Assembly: GCF_000005505.3 (NCBI RefSeq)
Contig: NC_016133.3
Span: 44,853,237 to 44,917,236, forward strand
Direction: 5' to 3'
From: Brachypodium distachyon
Lineage: Eukaryota > Streptophyta > Magnoliopsida > Poales > Poaceae
Length of the DNA: 64,000 nucleotides
Made by a program: the position numbers and the translations under genes. The notes under the pieces are model-generated. The model did not search any database and was not told the DNA's origin. It saw only the letters and a list, made by a program, of their open reading frames with translations. Positions within the stretch are counted from its first letter, which is position 1, and each line of letters opens with the position of its first letter. Below, in pieces: positions 11,691-27,400 of this stretch.

Positions 11691-11752
11691 CTGATGCATC
11701 GCAGCCGTTGGATCCGGCTCTAAACCCTAAGCCCGTGGAGGCACCTATATAA
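11575..11752 (+). promoter_or_regulatory. RPS8 promoter: site II-like motifs, telo box, TATA box
   Basis: A telo box AAACCCTAA lies at 11722-11730 and a TATA box TATATAA at 11746-11752, 82 bp before the start codon. GGGCC/GGGCT cores (CTGGGCTC near 11575, GTGGGCCGAG near 11612) resemble site II elements. Telo box plus site II is the known arrangement in plant ribosomal-protein promoters driven by growth and cell division. Confidence 0.65.
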
Positions 11753-11833
11753 GCCAACCCCTAAGCGGGGCGCACCTTGAGCGAGGAAGATCAACCGGCG
11801 GCGCAGCCACAGAGGGAACCCGAAGCCGCCGCC

Positions 11834-14448
<2,615 letters not shown>

Positions 14449-15765
14449 AGCAAATCCTAAGAACTCTTTTTGTTCCCTTGATACTGTTAGCTGTTTGGAG
14501 TCTGTCTTATGCTTGCGGACAAATGGCTGGTTGTTTCCCCCCTCAAAATTGATCTTGTCTAGCATGAAGAGCTGAGAATTGTTTATGTACTCTCGTATTA
14601 TTAGTTTCTATGTGTACTCTTTTGGATCGTCGTTTATAATTTTGAACTTAGCTGTTTTGCCTGACTGGTTTTCTTTACACCGCAGCCGTGTTTGTACGTC
14701 TAAAAACAAAAGAAGTGTTTGCAGACAGTTTCCCTCGCTTTAGGTCATCTGCAAAGGCTGATTTTTTATCAACTTTTAATTGGAATTTACTAATGTGGAG
14801 GAAAAAAAGAGTAGAAATGACTCTTTGGTGCGTCAGGCAATAGACTAAAGTACGGAGTGCAATCTTCTACCACTGTACAACAACCCGTCATACTAGTACG
14901 TCTTTCACTATAAATGATGTAATATTTCAAAAATATGGCTGTCGTTGTTTCCTAAACCTTTTGTGGAACAGTAAGAATAACTAATGCTAGCAGATCATGT
15001 AGAGTTGGTTTAAAGACAGAAGCTGTCATACGTCTCACTCTAAATGATGTGGAGAGTCAGGGTATTATTGAAGGCGATAGTCATAGAGTGAGGGACTGAG
15101 AGTAATCTTTCTAAAATGTGGCTGGCAATGTTTCCTGAACCGTTTGTGAAACAGTAGTAAGAAAGTGAATCTTGTCCGCACACTATGTTTCCTCTAATCT
15201 TTCTGTCTTGGATTTTCCAACTCGCGCTTATCTTTTTCTCAAAACATGTTTGTATTAACGGGTATGATTCAAACAAGTCAGTTCGTATCGGTTTATGGAA
15301 CAGTAGAGGAAGAAAGTGAATCTTGTTTGACGTGCGGTTGTTTGGAGCTCAGGCTCTTGGAGCCCAAATTTTTTTAAACGAAAATAATATGGACGCAGCT
15401 CGTGCACTATTGGGGTGCCAAGGTGCACACCCAAACATGGTATGTTTTTGCCCCCCTTTCCTAATATAGAAAAACTGTCTCCACGAGCTGTCTGGCCCCG
15501 CACGCGATTCCCAAGCGTGCTTCCTACCTCACGCGGACGTGCGGTCTCCTCCCGCCAACTCTTGAGTCGCCATGCAAATTTGGAAGCAAAAGTTGCCCTT
15601 CGTGCAAGCAAAAAAGAAAGGCAAAAGCAAATATTACGCAAAGCTCACGGAACATTTTCTACGCTTCTAAATCAGCTTAGTACAGGTTGCTCTGGTAACC
15701 CTTATCTTCCAAATTGAATCAGCACGGATAAGACAATACTACGGTAGGGTGGTTTAATAAACCTT
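14449..15765. other. RPS8 3' region and spacer
   Basis: The 3' UTR of RPS8 presumably occupies the first 200-250 bp after the stop. Beyond it, GTAAGAA... and TGTTTCCTAAACC/TTTGTG phrases recur at about 14940-14970 and 15125-15155, a diverged duplication. Frames near 15255-15640 have no recognisable motif. Confidence 0.35.
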
Positions 15766-16292
15766 CTATGTGGGATTCAACAAGGACAATGCCTCCTCCA
15801 GATTCATAGAATAGCAAATCAGCTTTGTACATGTTAGATAGCTCCTACAGATCCATGCTAAAGCACGAGGACAACCTCCAATTTCTGCTGCACGTATACA
15901 CTCTTCAGGAAGATCTCCATGCTTGACCAATAATTTTCCATCTTCATTTGTGAATATATCATTTGTAACCTACACACAAAAAAGAGCAAAGAAAGATAAG
16001 TTTGAAAGGTGTGGTGTAATTCAAGCATACATGCCGGAGACTATTAGTTGTCTATTTTGCAGAACAAATCATAAGAATTGACAAACAGGTTCCAAGTTTT
16101 GCTTTCAGTTGAACTAACATAAATTTGGCTAGTGAACCTGGTTAATGGATTAACTGTTTGCAATTCGCGAGCCTGCCAAAAAACCTTGCCCTTTATCCAA
16201 GCAAAAAGAGGCACATATGCCTGCTTTTTCTTTCTCTTATCCCCTCCACGATCTTCTTCTCCATTGTACCCAACGGACCTTCTGGACGCCAT
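15766..16292 (-). CDS. Candidate small two-exon gene, unrecognised
   Basis: A start at 16292 opens MASRRSVGYNGEEDRGGDKR, continues KKKQAYVPLFAWIKGK and reaches a donor (AAG|GTTTTT) at 16185. A good acceptor (TTTTTTGTGTGTAG) at 15970-15971 leads in phase to VTNDIFTNEDGKLLVKHGD, LPEECIRAAEIGGCPRALAW and a stop at 15766. The joined product is 103 residues. In-phase splicing and a coherent hydrophilic-to-mixed composition suggest it was coding. I do not recognise the family, and the frame also stays open through the donor for 82 codons. A GC-rich possible promoter on the same strand lies at 19.6-20.0 kb, so this could be the 3' part of a longer gene. Confidence 0.35.
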
Positions 16293-16399
16293 GATTCCCT
16301 ACTTCGCAGCAATCCAAGTTGCTTAAGGAATTGCTAGCAATCAGAAGGTCCTCAAACCACCCCGATTTTGTTGGTACTTTAGCATAGCACTTCTCTAGT

Positions 16400-16650
16400 C
16401 AGTACAAGTACATGAAGCTAAAACAACTTTTGCTGATCAAAGTTGCCTGGGGCTTTGTAGAAACCACAGGAACATAGATCCATGCCCCCAGTATTTGCTT
16501 ACCTGACCACAAAACAGCCAATGTGTGTTTGTGTGTGGGCTGGGGGACCCCAGTAAACCTAATCAAAGTTGCTTCTGGGTACGTTTTGCCTTCCAAAACT
16601 GGTAGAAATCACAGGAACAGAGATCCATGCCCCCACATAATTGCTGATCT
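16400..16650. repeat. Direct repeat, period ~147 bp
   Basis: GAAACCACAGGAACATAGATCCATGCCCCCA near 16459 recurs with three or four changes near 16606, and the flanking phrase AATCAAAGTTGC is also shared. Two diverged units. Confidence 0.6.
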
Positions 16651-16869
16651 AACAACAGTAAAAAAAAAGAGAAACACCCATTAGATCCTCCTGGTAGTCA
16701 TAGTTGCTGGAGATTGTGGCAAGAGAAGGTGCAAAAAGTAGCATGCTGCTATAACCCCGTGCTGGACACCTGTTAGCTACAGAAAACAGAGAAAAAAAAA
16801 CACTTGGGTGCACTATATTGCAAAAGGTGCACCATACAAAAAACACAGAAAATGAAAGCATAAAAGGCA

Positions 16870-17129
16870 CTTAGGTGTGTTTAGCGTTTCCGATTCTACA
16901 AGTATGTTGCCCAAACACAGAAAAGAGAAAACACATGCATGATGTAGCTGTATGATTACTTATGTGAATGTTTTATCCCCGCTGCTGCATTGTTATTTGC
17001 GAGAGAAAAGACCCACTAAACACACATAATTCTTTTGTTCCCTAATATCAACATTTGATCTTGTCGTAGTCAAACCTTCTGTTTTGTTGCTTCCTATTAC
17101 TTACTTTTAATTTGGCACTTCCATGTCTA
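16870..17129. other. AT-rich spacer
   Basis: I see no gene, repeat or RNA structure here. Confidence 0.3.
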
Positions 17130-17690
17130 AAAAAAGCATGCTTCCTGAGGAAATAAAACCCGAAGAACATGCTTTACTTAAAGGCAAGAAAGCTCCAAAA
17201 AAACAAATTATGCTCCTCAGGAATGCAACTTGTAATTCAAAATTTAAGCTAGAAAGCAACTTTTACTCCGGAAAAGTTGGGCAGTGAAAAAACAACTTCG
17301 TGTCAACTATAATCTGAAATTATGCTTCCTAGGATATGCAACTTCTAAGTCAACATTTAAGCTAGGGGAGCGACTTTTATTCCAGAAAGTTTGGTGATGT
17401 AAAAAGCAACAGAAATTATGCTTCTTAAGAATGCAACTTCTAAGCCAAAATTTAAGCTAAGAAGCAACTTTTACACCACAAAAGTTGGGTGATGTAAACG
17501 CAACTTAGTGTCAACATAAATGCAAATTATGCTTTCTTAAGGATGCACTTCTAAAATCAAAATTAAGCTAGGGAAGCGACTTTCGGTCCGAGAAAGTTTG
17601 TTGTAGCAGCTTAGTACTCACCAGAGCTGTAATTATGCTGATTAGGATGCACATACTAAACTCAAAATTAAGCTGATTAGGTCTCTCTAC
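17130..17690. repeat. ~90-118-bp tandem repeat, about five units
   Basis: The phrase AATTATGCT-CCT-AGGAATGCAACTT, followed by AAATTTAAGCTA, GAAGCAACTTTTA and AAAAGTTGG, recurs beginning near 17208, 17325, 17416, 17528 and 17635. Spacing varies from about 91 to 117 bp. The units are diverged and partly deleted. The GCAACTT motif is shared with the 8-10 kb array. Confidence 0.7.
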
Positions 17691-18395
17691 TAGGGGAGAA
17701 AACCCATAGAAAATTTCCTAAAAATATCTTAGATTGGGGAGGTGTTGGGAAGGATGTGAGAGGATCTCACCTTGATAACTCGACGGAACATTAGATGTGT
17801 CCCGCCGTGCTTAATGCGTTCGCCGTCCTCAATGCCTCCGCCGACCACTGTGGTCTATTCGTTACTCATAAAATATCACCTAGTGGTTCGAAAAAAAATG
17901 AGTGCTTATAAGTTTAGCGGTCAGTGTAGCAAATTTTAGTTGAAGCGAAAAAGCTTGAAAAATAAAAAAAGCTGATTAGTCAAGCACATCCATGAAAAAA
18001 TATGGTTCATTGTATCACAATTCGACTACAAAAATCAATTACAACAACTTATTAATGAAAAGATAATCCGTTCTTAGTCTACCAACTTCTAATTCACTAC
18101 AGATGGTTAGTGAAAAAAATGGCACCACACCTCATAAATGGTAACTAGTAATACAATCCTATTCCTTGTCCGAAATTTGACTACAACTGCAACTTATGGT
18201 CCATAGTTAGTTTTCATTACTAAGAAAAGCGACTTAACATTAAGAAGAAACAATTAAAAAGCAGCTAACTCTAAGCAACTTAAAGTTCCCACAACAAAAA
18301 AGATAGGGGCAGTTAGTGAAAGCAACTTATAATCGTGAGTATATGGACAAAGTAGCAACTACTATTAATAAAAAAAAGTTTGCCTAATCAATATC
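17691..18395. other. AT-rich spacer with scattered GCAACTT motifs
   Basis: Short AAGCAACTT and AACTTAT phrases continue irregularly. No gene was identified. Confidence 0.3.
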
Positions 18396-18670
18396 ATTAA
18401 AAAGCAAGTCCTACTGAACGACTTGCCTAGCCAGTGTTATATCCCCATTCAAATAACTATGGCAACTTGTCATTGCTAAATGTGACCAGTGACCAGTAAA
18501 AACCAACTCCTACTGAATGACTTGCCTAGCCACTGGTGAACTCCCCATTATAGAGGGGAAAAAGCAACTCCAAAAAGGTAAAAGCAGATCCTACACAATG
18601 ATTTGCCTAATGCAAATTAGAGGGAAAAATGCAACTCCTAATCAGTAAAATGTAAACAGTGAAAGCAAAA
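18396..18670. repeat. ~90-bp tandem repeat, about three units
   Basis: CTACTGAACGACTTGCCTAG followed by CCCCATT recurs near 18410, 18508 and, more degenerate, 18592. The units are diverged. Confidence 0.6.
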
Positions 18671-19599
18671 TCCTGCTACACATTGCAGCACAGGATTTTA
18701 GGTACAGAAGCATGGCCCTTCAGGCCAATTAACGGGCAATTTAACACATGCTAATAACAGTGAGATTACCCCCCTGTAAGAGATCAACAAGCTCCACCAG
18801 CTGATAGGTTAGAAACATGTGCAGAACCTAGCCGGCCTGAAAGAACACAGGGGGCAGAAACTTGCCTAACATCTATAAAACATGTGCACAACTTGGCTAA
18901 TAGCACAGGGGTTATGGTACGGAAAAGGTGGCTCAAAAGTTGCATAAACGGAATCCCTACAAGTTTTGATGTAGATACGAGCATGTAGACGACGTACAGC
19001 TGATGCTATTGAACAAAAAATAAAGGACCCTAGCACCCTAAGTTGAAAGTTTACAAGAACACCAAAGAGAGCAGAAGTCCAAAATTAGGAAAACCCTATG
19101 AACAAAGCCTAGACCACCAAATTGGGGGCAAAGTCTGTAACACCTTACCACATCTACGGGAACTGTGAACAGCAAAGCGACATGCAAGTAAACGGGATGG
19201 GTTTGGCATGGAGATTTCAGATTAGGCTGAAATTAGACGCATCTAATCGGCCCCCACACTCCCTTCACGAGCCCAGCACCAAAACACAAACACGGGCGCA
19301 CGCACGGGCAAAACCGCGGACCAACAAAATCGACATCATCTAATCAACCCACAGAACCCCATCGCACGAACCCTCGCAGCAAGCAGAAAAATGGGGAGGG
19401 GATTGCTACGGGAACGCAATCTACCTCTACCTCGCCTCACTGCACCCCCCCCCCCCCCCCCCACAACGCATGAAGAGGGAAGAGGCCTGACTCCCATGAC
19501 GAAAATTGCTTTGGTCGCGCGACTCGATCACGGAAAACATTGCTCGATTCCGCCCCCAAAATCGACCTCGAAACGTCGGTCAAAATCTCGTCAAAAGCT
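18671..19599. other. Spacer with a C18 homopolymer
   Basis: The only notable item is a run of 18 C at 19445-19462. Open frames here lack recognisable features. Confidence 0.35.
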
Positions 19600-20030
19600 A
19601 GTCGTATACACATGAAGTTGCCGCTGGCTAGAACCACAGTACCTTAAGAAGCTCGCCGGGGCCAGATGCTTCGCCGCCGCTCCTAGAAGCTCGAGGTGCG
19701 CGCCTCTCCCGAGCGGCTCGGCATTAATCGCAGAGGCCCGGTTGCCCCAGGCTAGCTCTCTTCTCCGTCGACCCGCACCGCCGAGACCCCTCACGCCGTG
19801 GAGAATCGCTGGAAATCGCCACCGAGAGAGGAGAGGGAGAGAGCGGCGAACAGAACGAGGGGAATGGGGAGGGGAAAAGTGAGGGGATATGGGCGGCGCG
19901 ACCCCAACACAGGATACGTGCGTGGAAAAATTGGGAACGCGCACGCTTCGTGTCCTAAAATCATCGGACGGGCGACGCGGGGCAGATGAGATCGGGCGGT
20001 TCGCAAGGGTGCGCGCCCGGGTCGTCCAGA
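19600..20030 (-). promoter_or_regulatory. GC-rich, CT-rich region, possible minus-strand promoter/5' UTR
   Basis: Read on the minus strand this stretch has CT-rich tracts (for example around 19835-19850) and many CpGs, which is typical of a grass 5' UTR and proximal promoter. It could serve the small candidate at 15766-16292 through a long intron. No transcript evidence is visible, and random GC-rich sequence is the alternative. Confidence 0.3.
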
Positions 20031-20156
20031 AAGTGCATAAGCACTTTCAAGCACTTAGGTTTTAATATTTAGAAGCTCTAAAATATACTGAGACTAATTG
20101 CTCTAAAATATAAAGAAATTCTTTAAGACGTAATCTGCACAAAAAAGATAAATTTA

Positions 20157-20273
20157 TACTCTTTCCGTTTCATAATTCTTGTCTCCAATTTGCCTAAAAA
20201 TGGATGTATCTATTCCTAAAAAGTGTCTAGATACATGTAAGATTTTCACAAGAATTATGAAATGGAGGGAGTA
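20157..20273 (+). mobile_element. Stowaway MITE (117 bp)
   Basis: Ends TACTCTTTCCGTTTCATAAT and ATTATGAAATGGAGGGAGTA pair as terminal inverted repeats. The core ATGGATGTATCTATTCC...GTCTAGATACATGTAA is shared with the other copies. Confidence 0.85.
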
Positions 20274-20473
20274 GTTTATAATAGCAATTAGTCTTACTGT
20301 GATTGTGTTTTCTTTTTCGAATGAAAATATTTCTCAATCAATTTTCAGAGGTCGGTAGTATATATACATGTACTTTTTAGATAGTCGTTAGAAAAATAGA
20401 AATTTCCATATATCTACATGTACTGTATTTGTATCAAAGACCACCCTTAGTGTATTGCCATTTGTAGATCTGA

Positions 20474-20508
20474 AATACGTTTTCTTTTCTTTTCTTTTCT
20501 TTCTTCTA
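20474..20508. repeat. (TTTTC)n microsatellite
   Basis: Several consecutive TTTTC units with a short T/C-rich tail. Confidence 0.8.
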
Positions 20509-20704
20509 GAATGGCGGAAACTTCCTATTCCGTTTCGTCCAATTTGCACATACGCGGTTGATTGCTGTACCTCACTGCCAGAGATCGCATTTCTTTGGTT
20601 CTACTAGTTTGCTTCCCAGTAACATGGATCAGGGGCGGACCTATGTCTGGCATTCTGCGGTTTCCCCAATCCAGAACAGTCGCACCAAAGGTTAGCCACA
20701 TAGG

Positions 20705-20996
20705 CTAAGGACATTTCTAATGGCGAGCTCCGTTTGTCCATTTGATGTGTGTTTGGACAGATGGAGATAAACAAAATATCATAATGTCCAACGCTTCATT
20801 GGTCCTCCTCATCATGTATGGCCAGGAGAACCAATGGATAACCCCATTCTCTCCTCAAATTTGGAGTTGGAGAAGAAATCAGATATAAAAAAAAGTTTTA
20901 GACAAATCAGAGTTCTCATTGGATTTAAATTTTGTCCATACCATCAAATGGACAAATGGAGGGAGTTTAGGGTGTGGCCTTTGGAGATGCCCTGAA
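20705..20996. mobile_element. MITE-like element, ~290 bp, imperfect terminal inverted repeats
   Basis: The left end (about 20705-20742: GGACATTTCTAATGGCGAGC..., TTTGTCCATTTGATG) is matched by the reverse complement of the right end (about 20943-20996: CATCAAATGGACAAATGGAG..., GGAGATGCCCTG). The ends start with a GGGCATCTCCA-like motif common in grass TIR elements. There is no coding capacity, and the superfamily is not determined. Confidence 0.55.
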
Positions 20997-21461
20997 GACC
21001 CTAAACTTGGCATCCCTGCCTTGTCTCAAATCCCTATCATCAGGACAGATGTGCCCATCGTAGCTAGGGATGCAAACGTGATCCCATATGTTCCCGGCCT
21101 TTGAATCTCTTCAGCTGACGATCCACGGCTCATGAGTTCGCGACAGAACCAGTGAGCAAAAGAGGGAAACACTTCAACAATGATTCTTGTATTAATTTTT
21201 GCCACAGCGACAGCAACACACGGATCCAGTATCACAAGACAACAATAATCCAGGACCAGACCGGTACTCATGAATAGACCAACTAATACCAATGGTAACA
21301 GCAATACAGACTACATCCACAAATCTTCTGGTAGTGTACATAGGTTAGTGCGCATCAGAACAGGCTCCATCAAACAAAGCGCCTGGTGCAGTCAGGTGCT
21401 AGGTATGCTACATACAACTCTTGCCTGTATTTACAGAGCCGATCATGTAAAGCTTGTCCGC
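20997..21461. other. Likely 3' UTR and downstream flank of the SEC gene
   Basis: The stretch follows the SEC stop codon on the minus strand. No separate gene is visible. Confidence 0.4.
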
Positions 21462-24400
21462 TTAGCGGTCGAACGGAAACTCACCGTCATCTTCTTTCAC
21501 CTTAAACGGCTCGGGGTCGCGACCACAGCAGTACAGATTCCACATCTTGTAATATGCCCTTTCAAGGTTGCGTACCTGAAACAATTTATATGAATAATCG
21601 CCATGGTCCAAGATTTTTTTTAACATTTTTTTTTCCGCCATAGTCGAAGATAGTCTCCGAAGACAGTAATGTCACAAGGCTAATGCCTTGGCAAGAACTT
21701 ACCCATCTAGCTGTGTCAAATAATGGACACGTCATACGGACTGACTTGAGCTTATTGGTCAGTGCTTGCAAGTCTGCCGGATTTTGTGCTAGGGCTACTG
21801 CCCTGTCTTCATACTCTTGCATACTGACAGAGAACCAAAATGGAAACAAAAGTTAGTTTTGAGTCTACTGACGATAGTCAATACTAGACTTTTAATCTAC
21901 ACTTACCTGCTAACTATCATCTCTTCCCCTAGCCCAGTGGCTAGGCAGAGGGAACCAGCTACTCTGGTTGCCATTTTCTCTAGTGGAAGAGTGATCATTG
22001 GCAAGCCAGCCCACAGTATGTCAGTGCCAGTTGTGTGGGCATTACACAGAGGGCTAAAAATCACATGAAGAAATAGAACAAGTATTAATGCCAAGTATTG
22101 TGCTTATGAAATGAAAGAAAGAAATTAGTCACAGCAGTGCATACGTGTCCAGAAAAAGGTCTGCCAATGCACTGCGTCGTATATGTTCTGTCTTCATGGC
22201 AACATCGGTGAATATGATCTGATCTGACCTGACTCCTCTGGCAGCAGCATCTGTATGAAGTAGTTTTTTTGGCATGGTAAGTGTCAAAAGAACATTGGTT
22301 TTCTCCCGTTCAGGAAAAAATAATAGTAAAAAATAATAAAAGTTTTTATTTGAGTTACTTACGTGCTCTTACTCTAGTTTCACCAGCTGCTGGGAATCTT
22401 AAGATCCATAAGGCACTGTTTGGAACACGTTTGAGAATATTGCACCTTAAGAATAAGTAGAGCGATAAGACTAGTCAGGTCCCAAATTGAGCTAGTCTGG
22501 TCAGAAGCTTCAATGTAAATCATATACAGAAACAAGATTTACCAAACTTGCACAAAATATTGCACAAAATAACACAAACATGTAGATTTGGACATTTACC
22601 ATCTATCAAATATTTCTGGATCCATCTTGTAAAGCTGATTAAAGCAGGCAAAGATGAACTTATCCTCAGGCAACCCATAATCTGATCGTTTATGTGGCAA
22701 TACAGGATTAAGGCAATCGCGGTTTTTCTGACAGAGTGATCAGAGTTAGGAAGATTGTACAGGCGATATGAATGTAAAAGGAAAAGAGAACAAAACACGG
22801 GCACGGGACCGACCTGCTTGTAGTCGTTGACAAAATAACAATGAGGCAGATGGACAAGCTTTTCAGAATATATATGTGCATAGCAAGATGGCGAAACGAA
22901 CTGCAGGATTGTATATTAGAAATGAAATTCAATTCAAGACACCTCAAACGAATCAATTATTAATCGTAGAATCTCCAATGTTACCATACCTCATCTGTAA
23001 CCAGGTAATCTATGTATGAAGCACCTGTTGTGCCTGGGAATCCCATGTACGAAACCTGGATAGGTGCTGGTTGCAATGCAAAAATTTCATTCCTTGCACC
23101 CTGTTTAAATCGGAAGCATATTATCAGTGAATATAATGCTAAAGATACCTGCTAAGAATTGAAGTAAAGGTAAGGTCACACAAACAAATCAAACTAAATG
23201 CTTGCTCCATTAAAAAAATAGTATGAAGACCCATTTCCTGTCCCAATCTTATTAAAATGATTTCATGGAAAGGACCTTTAGCTTTATGTGATGCTAATTT
23301 TGTAGCACATGAGTCGAAAGTAATTTTTTAAAACAAACCTAAAAATATAAGGAACACACCAAAGAACAGGTACAACCATCACAACATAGGAATAGCAAGC
23401 ACAAAGTCATCAAAGAAAACAAACAAGATAACAGAATGATAAAAGAAAGTGTGACGGATGACATTCAGAGATAGCAGAAGCAAGACATATTACCTTTGTG
23501 TAGCCATTCAGATTAATTAATATCTGTATTTTGTCTTGATTTATAATTCTGGCAATCATATCAGAGGTCATGGCAGACACATCCAAGAAATGCTCAACCT
23601 CAGACTGAATACGCTGCCGCCATTCAGTTCCATCATTTTGACTAAGTGCATAGCAAAAGACCTGTTGTGCCAGTAATGAGTCCCACACGGAGAACCATGC
23701 AACAACAGTATGCTAGAGGGGGGGAAATGAGTGAATGGATGTAAAATAACCTCAATGTTGTCGCGATTATGCATTCCAAATACTGAACCCATAAGATGGG
23801 AGAGGGGATGATTCCCAAAATCACTGCTCACATATCTGTAAAGTGAACAAGGGGAACCTGATTATTCTGGTATTGCAGGAGTCCTTCAAATGCAAGACAT
23901 AAAATGTTTCAAGACATACCCCACCCTGAGTCGGCAGTATTTACCCTCCGCTTTTACAGGAACAGGAGGTGGATGCACAAAAGGTGGCAATCCAAGACGA
24001 GAAGCAATCAAGGAACAATGAGCAGCATATTTACGGCTGCAAATAACATAAATAAATTAAAAATATTATCTTTTGAATAGTACTCCCTCCGTCCCATATT
24101 AAGTGACTCAATTTTGCCCAAATATGGATGTATCTATGCTTAAAAAGCGTCTAGATACATGTAATAGAAAGTCACTTAATATGGGATGGAGGGAGTAGTC
24201 TAGTAGAAGAGGATAGCACAGGACATGCACCTTATGTCCAAGGCAAGCATGGGATCAATCGGGTAAGCAATGGCATGGAAAGGTTGAACACTTGGAAGCA
24301 CTGACATCTAAAGGAAACAGACATGTAATATATAAGTTGTCCGGGAGAGGATAGCTTTGAACCTTTTTTAAAATAAGAATTTGAACCTTTTTTCTTGAAA

Positions 24401-27400
24401 AAGAAAGGCTCACCTTTATTTGCCTTCTGATAATGTCTTCGACGTTGCGAAACATGGCATCTCTATTCTCCCAGTCACAGACACACTGCAGCGAACCAAA
24501 AAATGTTCGTGTTAGTTTGTTACTGGCCCTCTTTTCCTTGTGATTCTTAACAAAGACTAGGATGATATCTCTATACAAGGAATTTCCATGCAATGTGCCA
24601 AATCCCAAGAGCCAAGAAACTAGTAGTAATTTTTTTTGCATCAATGTAGGTCTGTACTAATTTGCACACCAGACAAGTAATGCGAAACTAGGTCGGCTAC
24701 GTAAAGTACTAGGCTATGACGTACGCAAGGACTAGTTTCCCTGCTTATTTTGGTTACTGCAAGACAATCAAATTTGCATGTCTATAGGTAAAAAGACAAT
24801 TGTGCAGATAAATGCCAGTTTAAACGCTGTTAATAAGTTGGTGCAAGAAAGGTACAAATATGTTGACCGAATTGACATCTATATGACCGCTCTTGTGACG
24901 AATGATGAATGATCCTCTGTGTTCGCAGCACTAGTCATTGTTAGCAAATGACAGTATCTTACTTTTATAACCTAGATGCATAGAAAAGGTGTATTAAATC
25001 TTCACAGTAAAACCATGCAGAAAGCCACACACAACGCAAAATTCTATATATTTGTTACATGGAGCGGTGACTGAATGAGCATCAATAACATAATATTCCT
25101 TGATAAGAATGTTTTACCCAAAATTTCGCCTGTATGCAGGTTTACAGACTTCAACTGAATCTTTATTTCATAAAGCATGCATGGGAAACATGCATATTTC
25201 ATATAGGATGATTGCACCAAGACAAGTTGCAGGTGATTACTTGTAAAGTATGCAGAAGGTTACAGATCGCTTCTGGAAAATCAGGGCGCAGATGAAGTGC
25301 CTGTTTGTAGCTAACTATAGCTGTTTCTACATGTCCACTGCAGAAAATTCGAAGTTCAGAAAAATTATCAAAAAAATATACTATAGTAACAAAAAAAAAA
25401 AACTGGTGCCACAAATTAAAAGCAGTATAGTTAACACAACAGCAGGGTTCACCCCTGTAGTTACCTGTCTTTATAAGCGGAGGCTAAGTTGGCATGGGCT
25501 TCCGCCATGGTTGGCCTAATTGTTGCAGCCTGGACGTAATCCTGAATTGCTTCATTAACTCTACCTATCTCTTTGAATGTATTCCCTCTATTGACTAGTG
25601 CATCAGCTGCTGTAGGATCTATACGAAGTACTTCAGTATAACATGTGATAGCATCAGCATAGTTTCCCTGGTGCACAAACAAAAAGGAACAAAATTATGT
25701 ATGGTGTATGTAACTGATAGGTGTGAATGTTCAAGAAACACTTCAGTGTGAACAGAAACAGAAGAACTCTGTTGTCCACAAAACCACAAGCGGAAATTGC
25801 GCACAATGAAGGGAAGAAAACCGCAAGCTGGTACCTGTTGCTTGTATATCAAAGCCAAATTGTTCAGTGGAGATGATAATCCAGATGTAACAGATATAGC
25901 TGCTTTGTAAAATGATGCAGCAGTAGTTACCAAGTTCCTGTAGTGTATTTTAGTCTTAGTGGTCATTCGAATAATTTGGAGTCACAGAAATCTATTCACT
26001 TTGTTGGACATAAAAACATGCTAAACAATCTCACCACTCCATGTAGATGTTTCCTAGGTTAGTGAGAGCCTGTGGATGGTTTGCTTGCAATGCAAGGCAT
26101 GACTGCATAAAAAAGGTAGATAACCTTGGTCAACAAGTAAAAAAAACAAGCAAGACAGAAGGCAACAAAACATACTCTGTAGCAGTTAATTGCCTCTTCC
26201 ACTCTTCCAGAATCTTTAAGTGCATTGCCCTATAAAAATATAAGCTTGTCATTCAACTATCTATCATCTGCATACAACTGTTAACACAATGTAGTGCAAT
26301 GACACTTACCATGTTATTGTATGCTTCAATGAATTGTGGGTCGCAGACTATAGCTTGATTGTAACAACGAACTGCCATATCAAGCTGGCCTTGTTCATAG
26401 TAAATAGTAGCAAGATTACCTGCATGGAAATGTTCCCTCTTCCTTTGTATTACGAGGTATGTTAAGGCTTTATTTTGAATGTAAAGAAAGGACCATTCTC
26501 CCGTAAGCTTGCTCGTCGTATCTCAGCCATAATAAACATCTAATAAATGGACTCAAAATGGTAACATTTAATCAGTATTACATGTTTTTTCTCTGTGAAA
26601 CTTACATATTTGGCGTTTTCTTTCGGGAAAAACAACGAAAGCAGTATCCTAAAAAAGCAGCCTAGTAGTACACGTAGGCGCTAGGCAAAAAAAGTCATAG
26701 CAAGGATGGGGCCTGAACCACCTAGGAAGCAACTATATTCTCATGTGCTTGGATAATTAGACATAGAGAAACATACATTGATGGATTCCTCCATTGGAAA
26801 ATAAGATGTTTCAACTCTACAGGGCCTACTGGTATTTTATATATTTATGTTCAAATGTGCAATTTGCACGGACGCCTAGGCTTATATTCAAAACGATGCT
26901 GGAACTCAGAAAGAACAAAGCAAATTATGGTAAGAATACTAAAATAAGAATTACAGGTCTTACCGTAAGCCATTGCATAATCAGGACGTGCCTGCAGTGC
27001 ACGCTGATAACTCATAATGGCATCTTGAGGCTTTCCCATAGCCTGGAGAAGAAACAAAATAAGACCCACTTTTGCTCCAAGACACGAGAAATAAACTAAG
27101 ATCCAAAAAAAAACCAAAGTTGCTGCTATCAAGATGCTTATGTTACAAGCTGAGAACACATAGATGATAGAACTACCTTGTAAACATTTCCTTGATTAAG
27201 ATGTGCATCAGCAAAAGATGGCTTAAGTTTAATAGCTTCCTGAAAATTCAAGAGAAACAAAAGGTGTAAGGACCATCAAACATCTATATTGGTCATCATC
27301 TTCACAGGTCAAGACACTAAAAAAATACGAAAATCTTAAAATCACTATATGAAACATTACATCTATAAACTGATAAGCACATAAAAATGCAACAAGGCTG

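Noticed and set aside
15255..15641. A 128-codon minus-strand frame
   Set aside because: No domain, no splice context, mixed composition; spacer sequence.
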